Below are positions 6,363-10,336 of a stretch of 10,336 nt of DNA, piece after piece. Within the stretch, counting starts at the first letter, position 1; each line of letters starts with the position of its first letter. The stretch comes from DATDRS01 sp035291605. Its GTDB lineage: Bacteria > Chloroflexota > Anaerolineae > Anaerolineales > UBA6663. The translations under genes were made by a program, and so were the position numbers. The stretch lies in the NCBI GenBank assembly GCA_035291605.1, contig DATDRS010000339.1:1-10336 (forward strand). The letters run 5' to 3'. Below the pieces are notes generated by a model. It searched no databases. It was not told the DNA's origin and saw nothing but the letters and a program-made list of their open reading frames with translations.

Positions 6363-7412
6363 ATGAGCGACGAGTTGGCAATCCTCTACCGACGTCATCA
6401 GGACACGCTCGAAGATTTCTGGAACCGGCGGGGGAACCGCCCCCACCTTGAGCGCGAGTTCCGGCTGTTTGGCCGCGTCGTGCGGATGGCGAGCAACCAC
6501 GCGGGCGCGCTGGCCTCCGCCGATTTCTCCATTCCCCAATTCTCGGTCGCTCCGCCGACCGGCGACGCGCCGTTCTCCATTCAATTAATCGTGCAAGCTG
6601 CTCCTATTCCACCCGGCCCCGCGCCCGACGATTTGATGCGCCGCATCCAATACGCGGGTGAGGGGGACTGGCTGGCGATGCAGCTCGGCGCGTGGGGATA
6701 TTGTCAGGTAGAGCTCAGTCGGGGCAGAGCGCTGGCCGTGCTGGCGCCGGAGCTTGCTGAACAACCAGAATTGATATGCCGCTGCCTGCTCAACACGATC
6801 CTCACCAACTTTTTCATCGCCGGGGGCCTCGGCCTGCTGCACGCGACCTGCCTCGTACGCGCGGATCAAGCCATTCTGCTCATCGCCCCGCACAACGCGG
6901 GCAAGTCCACCACCGCCCTGCATCTGGCGTTGGCTGGTTATAAGCTGATGTCCGACAGCATGGTGTACGTAGCGCACGACAAGGGCGGGGCGCAGTTGCT
7001 CGGATTTCCGGTCGGCCGCGTCAAGCTCCGCGAGGATATGACGGCCCGGTTCCCACGCCTACAGGCCAGGCTGGTTCCTGAACCCATCCGTGGCGAGACC
7101 AAACGTACGTTAGACCTGCGCCAGGTTGATCCCGCGCTGGTGCAGGAAACCGTGTGTACACCTGCGGCGATTGATTTGTGCCTGCTGCGCCGGGGCGACG
7201 AGCAAGAGACGCGCCGCAGGCCCGCCGCCCGCGCCGAGGTGATGGAAGCCGTCATGATGAACAGCCTGTATTACGATACGGAGGCGGTATGGCGCCGCAA
7301 CCTGACGCCGCTCGAAAGGCTGGTGGATCAGGCGCGATTACATCACCTGGTCATCGGATCAGATGCCAATAGCCTTACTGCCGCCATAGCCTCGTTGCCG
7401 GCCAGAGAGTGA
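6363..7412 (+). CDS. HPr kinase-like P-loop protein (HprK-related serine kinase family)
   Basis: From ATG 6363 the protein is 349 aa. The centre matches the HPr kinase/phosphorylase C-terminal fold: GGLGLLHATCLV (154-165), a P-loop region LIAPHNAGKSTTALHLAL (173-190), and KLMSDSMVYV (194-203), where HprK has its conserved acids after the loop. These stand-alone homologues lack the HprK N-terminal domain and occur in lasso peptide clusters, where a paeninodin homologue phosphorylates the precursor C-terminus. The nucleotide-binding loop begins with Ala instead of the usual Gly (A175), and the acidic pair is D198-S199 and not D-D, so activity is not assured. GTG 6321 in the same frame would add 14 residues. 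ATG 6363 is preferred because the extra residues look non-conserved and an AAAGG (6345-6349) precedes it at a long 13-nt spacing. It follows the nucleotidyltransferase by 87 bp and probably closes the operon. Confidence 0.8.
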   Translation: MSDELAILYRRHQDTLEDFWNRRGNRPHLEREFRLFGRVVRMASNHAGALASADFSIPQFSVAPPTGDAPFSIQLIVQAAPIPPGPAPDDLMRRIQYAGEGDWLAMQLGAWGYCQVELSRGRALAVLAPELAEQPELICRCLLNTILTNFFIAGGLGLLHATCLVRADQAILLIAPHNAGKSTTALHLALAGYKLMSDSMVYVAHDKGGAQLLGFPVGRVKLREDMTARFPRLQARLVPEPIRGETKRTLDLRQVDPALVQETVCTPAAIDLCLLRRGDEQETRRRPAARAEVMEAVMMNSLYYDTEAVWRRNLTPLERLVDQARLHHLVIGSDANSLTAAIASLPARE

Positions 7413-7500
7413 AGAGGGGCAGGTCTGCCAGACTTTCCGGGCTGCTGAGGCGCAACCCCGATTTGCGCTCGTAAAGATCGAGGCTATAATCTTAGCCGCT
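7413..7500 (+). promoter_or_regulatory. Promoter region of the 184-aa gene, with small dyads
   Basis: TATAAT at 7485-7490 is a perfect -10 hexamer. TTGCGC at 7463-7468 is a fair -35 with a 16-bp spacer. The -10 ends 10 nt before the ATG at 7501, so transcription should start about 3-4 nt before the ATG and give an essentially leaderless mRNA. An inverted repeat GCGCAA-(7 nt)-TTGCGC (7450-7468) covers the -35 and could be an operator. Just after the preceding stop, GTCTG-C-CAGAC (7423-7433) followed by TTT is a short dyad that may help end the upstream transcript, but it is weak as a terminator. Confidence 0.6.
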
Positions 7501-8055
7501 ATGTTTGGAGCCAATATCCCTCTCCGCCACTATCATGCCGAGTTGCTCACCGAGCACTATCTCCTGACCGGCGAGATGGAGCCTTTTGGGCCGTTGATGA
7601 CTTACCTCAACGACGCCAGCCGGGCGGCGCTGCGGCTCAAAAACATGCAGGCCAAATCGCTCGATCCCAGCCTGGCGCTGGACACATTCCACGCCGACGA
7701 AATGATGGTCCGCAAGGACGAGATCGTCATCATCCACCCGCTCGATCCCGTATCCCAAAGCACCGTGCCGCTCATGGTGCGGCGCGAGACGCTGCGGGTC
7801 TTCATCGGCCGCTTCGTCCTGCAGGGTGAATTCTCCTGCGGCCAGGACATCCCCATCAGCGACATTTTCGACGTTTCCCCGGCCCACTGGGTCCCCTGCG
7901 TGGACGCTCACGCGCACATCGTGCAGCGCTCCAAGCAGCCCATCTTTTCGACGGCCAAAGTCGTCCTGATCAACAAGGCGCACATCCGGTTCTATCAGGG
8001 TGTGCCCCATCCCTCCCCGGCTTCACCGCCCGCGCAGACCCCGCCCTCGCCCTGA
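7501..8055 (+). CDS. Conserved-looking hypothetical protein, 184 aa, proline-rich tail
   Basis: I do not recognise this protein. It has no signal peptide and no membrane span. Residues 1-50 look amphipathic helical with acidic and aromatic residues (RHYHAELLTEHYLLTGEMEP, then LMTYLNDASRAALRLKNM). Residues 60-165 read as alternating hydrophobic strands (EIVIIHP, TLRVFIGRFVLQGEF, WVPCVDAHAHI, AKVVLINKAHIRFYQG), suggesting a compact beta domain. The repeated 'V..L.......P..V......V.INK..I.....' pattern resembles small beta-barrel ligand or adaptor domains, but no family is assigned. Residues 168-184 are a Pro/Ser tail and probably disordered. It has a strong predicted leaderless promoter of its own, so it is probably expressed separately from the upstream genes. 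Codon use is like its neighbours. It is convergent with the AsnB-family gene with only 5 bp between stops. Confidence 0.75.
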   Translation: MFGANIPLRHYHAELLTEHYLLTGEMEPFGPLMTYLNDASRAALRLKNMQAKSLDPSLALDTFHADEMMVRKDEIVIIHPLDPVSQSTVPLMVRRETLRVFIGRFVLQGEFSCGQDIPISDIFDVSPAHWVPCVDAHAHIVQRSKQPIFSTAKVVLINKAHIRFYQGVPHPSPASPPAQTPPSP

Positions 8056-8060
8056 CGGCC

Positions 8061-9917
8061 TCATCCAGCCAGGAACTGCTGATGCCACGCCTGCGTGCTG
8101 AGCACGCCCATCAGCTGACGGGAGCGGTTGTGCTTCCCCGCCTGATGCTCGGCGCGCAGACGGCGGACGGCCGCGGGATTGAAATAGCCGCGCTGCGCCA
8201 GCGCCGCTTCTGACAGCGCCTCTTCCGCCCATTCGGCGAGGCGGGGACGCCGCAGCCAGGCCGAATAGGGCGCGGCTAAACCCTGCTTGCGCCGCGAAAG
8301 AATGAGGTCGGGGAGGTATTCACGCATTGCCTCACGCAACAATCCTTTTGGCTGGGAGCCGTTCAGGATCACCGAGGTTGGCAGGCCGGCAACAAACTCC
8401 CACAACTCGTAATCGAGGAATGGGACGCGCGCCTCGATGGAGTGCGCCATGCTCATGCGATCAATCTCAAAGTTTATGAAGTCCACCAGACGGGTTTGCG
8501 CTTCAAGATACTGAAACTGACGATCCGCATCCACTGGGGGAAGGCGAGCTAAGAAAGCGTCGCGCCACTCATCAACCGGATTGGCCACAACTCGCAAGTC
8601 TGGATGCAACAACCCGTCCACTTCCCCCACACTATGCCAGCGGACATACCGCGCAGTCGTATCGCGTTCGCCGCTCCGCAAGACGTTCCGCCCGGCTTCT
8701 GAGATCGGCGCGGGGAGCCTGGCCAGCGCCTCCCGCGCGGGCCTGGGCAGCCACAGCCACCGCCTCGCCTGCGCATCTCCCCGGAACCAGTGATACCCGC
8801 CGAGCAATTCGTCAGAGCCTTCACCCGTGAGGATGACCGTCAACCCGGCGCGGCGGCACGCCTCGTACAGCAGGAAGATCGGCAGGGCCGTGGCCGAGCA
8901 TTGCGGCTCCTCGAGGCGCGCCATGACCTCGGGATACCGCTCAAAGTCCGCCTCCCGAAATACGAGGTGATGGTGCTGTGCGCCGATGTGCTGCGCGGCG
9001 ATTTCGGCATAGTGCGTCTCATCGTAGTCCACACGTTCAAAGCCAATGTTGAAGGTGTGCAGCCGTTCAGACGACTGCGCCTGCAATAACGCCGCAATCG
9101 AGGACGAGTCAATCCCCCCGCTGATGAGCGCACCCAGCGGAACTTCGCTCATCCGCTGTTCCTTGACTGCGCGGTGGAGGTGGTTTTTGAAAGTCTCGAT
9201 GATTTCATTTCTCCCCTGCGCCCATGCTCCCCTGCGCCTCTGCCAAGAAAACTGAAGATCCCAATACCTCCCCACCCTCACCCGCCCCGCTTCAACCGTC
9301 AACGTATGCGCCGCAGGCAATTTGCAGATGCCCTCGAAAGCCGTGCGCGGCGTCGGAATGAAGCCGATGGTGAACAACGCCCGTAAAGCGGACAAATCCG
9401 CACGAGGCGAGGCAGGCCGCAATTTCAACAGCGGTCGGACTTCAGAGGCAAAGGCCAGCCCGCCATTCGGGAATTCAAGGTAATACAGCGGCTTCACGCC
9501 AAAGTGATCGCGGGCGAGGAATAAACGGCCATGTGGCTTATCCCATACTGCAAACGCAAAAATGCCGCGCAAATGCGTCGGGCAATCTTCTCTCCATTCC
9601 TCGTAGGCATGGGCGATGACCTCGGTGTCACTCCGGGTGCGGAAGATGTGCCCGCGCCTTTCGAGTTCCGTCCGCACGGCCAGGTAGTTGTATATCTCGC
9701 CGTTCTGCACCACCCAGATTGACCCATCTTCATTCGAGAGCGGCTGATGCCCGCCGGCTACGTCAATGATGCTCAACCGCCGCACGCCCAGGAACACGTC
9801 GGCGTCGGCATACCAGCCTTCGTCGTCCGGCCCGCGATGGGCGAGGAGGGGGAGGAGAGATGGGGGATCAGGGATTGGAGCTTGGCCGGGACTGAGGAGG
9901 CCGAGGATGCCGCACAT
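8061..9917 (-). CDS. asnB: Glutamine-dependent asparagine synthetase family protein (AsnB, or lasso cyclase-like)
   Basis: This 618-aa protein has two domains. The N-terminal Ntn-type glutaminase begins MCGILG, fixing the start because Cys2 must become the N-terminal nucleophile. HRGPDDEG (27-34), RLSIID (47-52), QNGEIYNY (71-78) and RSDTEV (95-100) complete the glutamine site. The C-terminal synthetase has the ATP pyrophosphatase loop SGGIDSSS (266-273), TGEGSDELLGGY (364-375), HSIEARVPFLD (492-502) and PKGLLREAM (523-531). All key residues for glutamine hydrolysis and substrate adenylation are present. It may make asparagine, amidate an envelope or polysaccharide precursor, or, given the adjacent B2-type protease, close the macrolactam of a lasso peptide by the same adenylation chemistry. 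The intact glutaminase is less typical of McjC, which lacks Cys2. Residues about 224-237 form an Arg/Trp/Gln-rich linker encoded by a small direct repeat. It follows the B2 gene by 64 bp. Confidence 0.92.
   Translation of the reverse strand: MCGILGLLSPGQAPIPDPPSLLPLLAHRGPDDEGWYADADVFLGVRRLSIIDVAGGHQPLSNEDGSIWVVQNGEIYNYLAVRTELERRGHIFRTRSDTEVIAHAYEEWREDCPTHLRGIFAFAVWDKPHGRLFLARDHFGVKPLYYLEFPNGGLAFASEVRPLLKLRPASPRADLSALRALFTIGFIPTPRTAFEGICKLPAAHTLTVEAGRVRVGRYWDLQFSWQRRRGAWAQGRNEIIETFKNHLHRAVKEQRMSEVPLGALISGGIDSSSIAALLQAQSSERLHTFNIGFERVDYDETHYAEIAAQHIGAQHHHLVFREADFERYPEVMARLEEPQCSATALPIFLLYEACRRAGLTVILTGEGSDELLGGYHWFRGDAQARRWLWLPRPAREALARLPAPISEAGRNVLRSGERDTTARYVRWHSVGEVDGLLHPDLRVVANPVDEWRDAFLARLPPVDADRQFQYLEAQTRLVDFINFEIDRMSMAHSIEARVPFLDYELWEFVAGLPTSVILNGSQPKGLLREAMREYLPDLILSRRKQGLAAPYSAWLRRPRLAEWAEEALSEAALAQRGYFNPAAVRRLRAEHQAGKHNRSRQLMGVLSTQAWHQQFLAG
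9211..9238 (-). repeat. 12-bp direct repeat inside the AsnB-family gene
   Basis: CTCCCCTGCGCC occurs at 9211-9222 and again, exactly, at 9227-9238, with a 4-bp CATG between, giving a 16-bp repeat unit. It encodes the RRRGAWAQGR linker (about residues 227-236) between the glutaminase and synthetase domains, a place that tolerates insertions. C-rich words of this kind often expand in GC-rich environmental genomes, so this is probably a small tandem expansion fixed in coding sequence. Confidence 0.6.
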
Positions 9918-9981
9918 AATCGAGCCGTTTCAGGAGTCTCATTTCAACCCTACTCGCTTACACACCTGGCCACTTCCATGC
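9918..9981 (-). other. Short B2-AsnB intergenic gap
   Basis: These 64 bp separate the B2-type protease stop from the AsnB-family start on the minus strand. No clear Shine-Dalgarno, strong -10 box, terminator or precursor-like ORF is seen. A TTGAAA at 9947-9942 followed by TCGATT directly before the ATG is a poor promoter candidate. The two genes are most simply read as cotranscribed. Confidence 0.4.
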
Positions 9982-10336
9982 TCACTCACCTGGATATTTC
10001 AGCATCCCCGTAAACCCCTGCCAGTTTTCCCCGTCCTCAAAATACGGTTGCCCGTCCAGCGTCACCCAGGCGTGGCCGGTGACCTCGCGGTCGGCTATAC
10101 CTTCCTTGAAACGCGCGCCGAAGTTGATGACGAGCGGCAAGCCCGCGCGCCGGAGATAGTGATAGCGCGCCAGCGAGCGCCGCAGGCACAGACCAAGCGG
10201 CGAGCGGCGGTTGAGCAGCGCGGCCACGTCGGCCAGGCGCCGAATGATCGCGGGCGGCAAGTCCAGGTCGGCCTCCTGCGGCGTCAGGATCGCCAGCGCC
10301 TCAGGCAGCGAATTCGACAACATCTGCGGCAGATGG
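9982..10336 (-). CDS. Lasso peptide biosynthesis B2-type (transglutaminase-like) protease, 5' end cut by right edge
   Basis: The frame is open from the right edge to a TGA at 9982-9984, giving 117 visible residues; an ATG at 10323 exists but family members are usually about 130-150 aa, so the start is probably outside. The match is to the transglutaminase-like PF13471 family (McjB C-terminal type). SPLGLCLRRSLARYHYLRRAG contains the catalytic Cys (visible residue 50). TGHAWVTLDGQPYFED has the catalytic His (88) and an acidic Glu-Asp (100-101) at the spacing of the third triad residue in McjB. These cysteine proteases cleave the leader from a lasso precursor in partnership with an RRE protein (B1). 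None is seen here, and it would be expected upstream, off the right edge. The gene is directly upstream of the AsnB-family gene, the usual B-C neighbourhood of lasso loci. A role in another RiPP class is possible. Confidence 0.82.
   Translation of the reverse strand, partial: HLPQMLSNSLPEALAILTPQEADLDLPPAIIRRLADVAALLNRRSPLGLCLRRSLARYHYLRRAGLPLVINFGARFKEGIADREVTGHAWVTLDGQPYFEDGENWQGFTGMLKYPGE

Noticed and set aside
7418..7433. Intrinsic terminator after the HprK-like gene
   Set aside because: The possible stems (GGCAG-gt-CTGCC or GTCTG-c-CAGAC) have loops of 1-2 nt and only three Ts follow, so the call is too weak.
9840..9900. G-rich low-complexity stretch near the AsnB N-terminus as an inserted repeat
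   Set aside because: The distance from MCGILG to HRGPDDEG is normal for the family, so no extra sequence is needed to explain it.
9868..9942. 24-codon minus-strand ORF overlapping the AsnB start as a possible lasso precursor
   Set aside because: It begins MRLLKRLDYV and has a Tyr followed by prolines, but it overlaps AsnB out of frame, lacks a YxxPxL leader with a Thr near the cleavage point, and is too short.
9950..9979. 9-codon ORF (MEVARCVSE) between B2 and AsnB
   Set aside because: Too short and without precursor features.
1..10336. tRNA, rRNA, CRISPR array, transposase or insertion sequence
   Set aside because: No cloverleaf, rRNA motif, regularly spaced direct repeats, transposase-like protein or paired terminal inverted repeats were found on either strand.

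Overview
The window is a high-GC, gene-dense piece of bacterial chromosome. Gene content, composition and start-codon context fit a Chloroflexota (Anaerolineae-like) bacterium best. This is inference: no rRNA or taxonomic marker is present. Shine-Dalgarno sequences are mostly missing, and two genes have a -10 box (GATAAT or TATAAT) exactly 10 nt before their ATG, which suggests leaderless transcripts.

Layout. 1-761 (minus): a secreted calcineurin-like metallophosphoesterase, cut by the left edge. 783-1616 (plus): an endonuclease/exonuclease/phosphatase-fold protein, divergent from the first across only 21 bp and carrying an in-frame dispersed-repeat-like insertion. 1641-1659: a perfect 19-bp dyad containing a -10-like TATAAT. 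1687-7412 (plus): a run of five genes read as one operon. It encodes an ABC exporter ATPase, its ABC-2 permease, a polytopic GT-C type glycosyltransferase, a MinD-unrelated NTP_transf_5 type nucleotidyltransferase and an HPr-kinase-like P-loop protein. The permease/glycosyltransferase and glycosyltransferase/nucleotidyltransferase junctions are abutting or overlapping; the last junction has an 87-bp gap with a stem-loop. 7501-8055 (plus): an unrecognised 184-aa protein with its own well-formed promoter. 8061-9917 (minus): a glutamine-dependent asparagine synthetase family protein with an intact Cys2. 9982-10336 (minus): a lasso-peptide B2-type (transglutaminase-like) leader peptidase, cut at its 5' end by the right edge.

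How the genes may work together. A B2-type protease next to an AsnB-family protein is the core pair of lasso peptide maturation (protease plus macrolactam cyclase). HPr-kinase-like and NTP_transf_5 proteins are known tailoring companions of that pair in lasso clusters of the paeninodin type. With an ABC-2 exporter and a membrane glycosyltransferase in the same run, the simplest hypothesis is a RiPP locus whose product is cyclised, then possibly phosphorylated, nucleotidylated or glycosylated, and exported. No precursor peptide and no PqqD-like recognition element (RRE) is visible. Both would be expected just beyond the right edge, upstream of B2. An alternative is that AsnB, the nucleotidyltransferase and the glycosyltransferase serve cell-envelope glycan synthesis.
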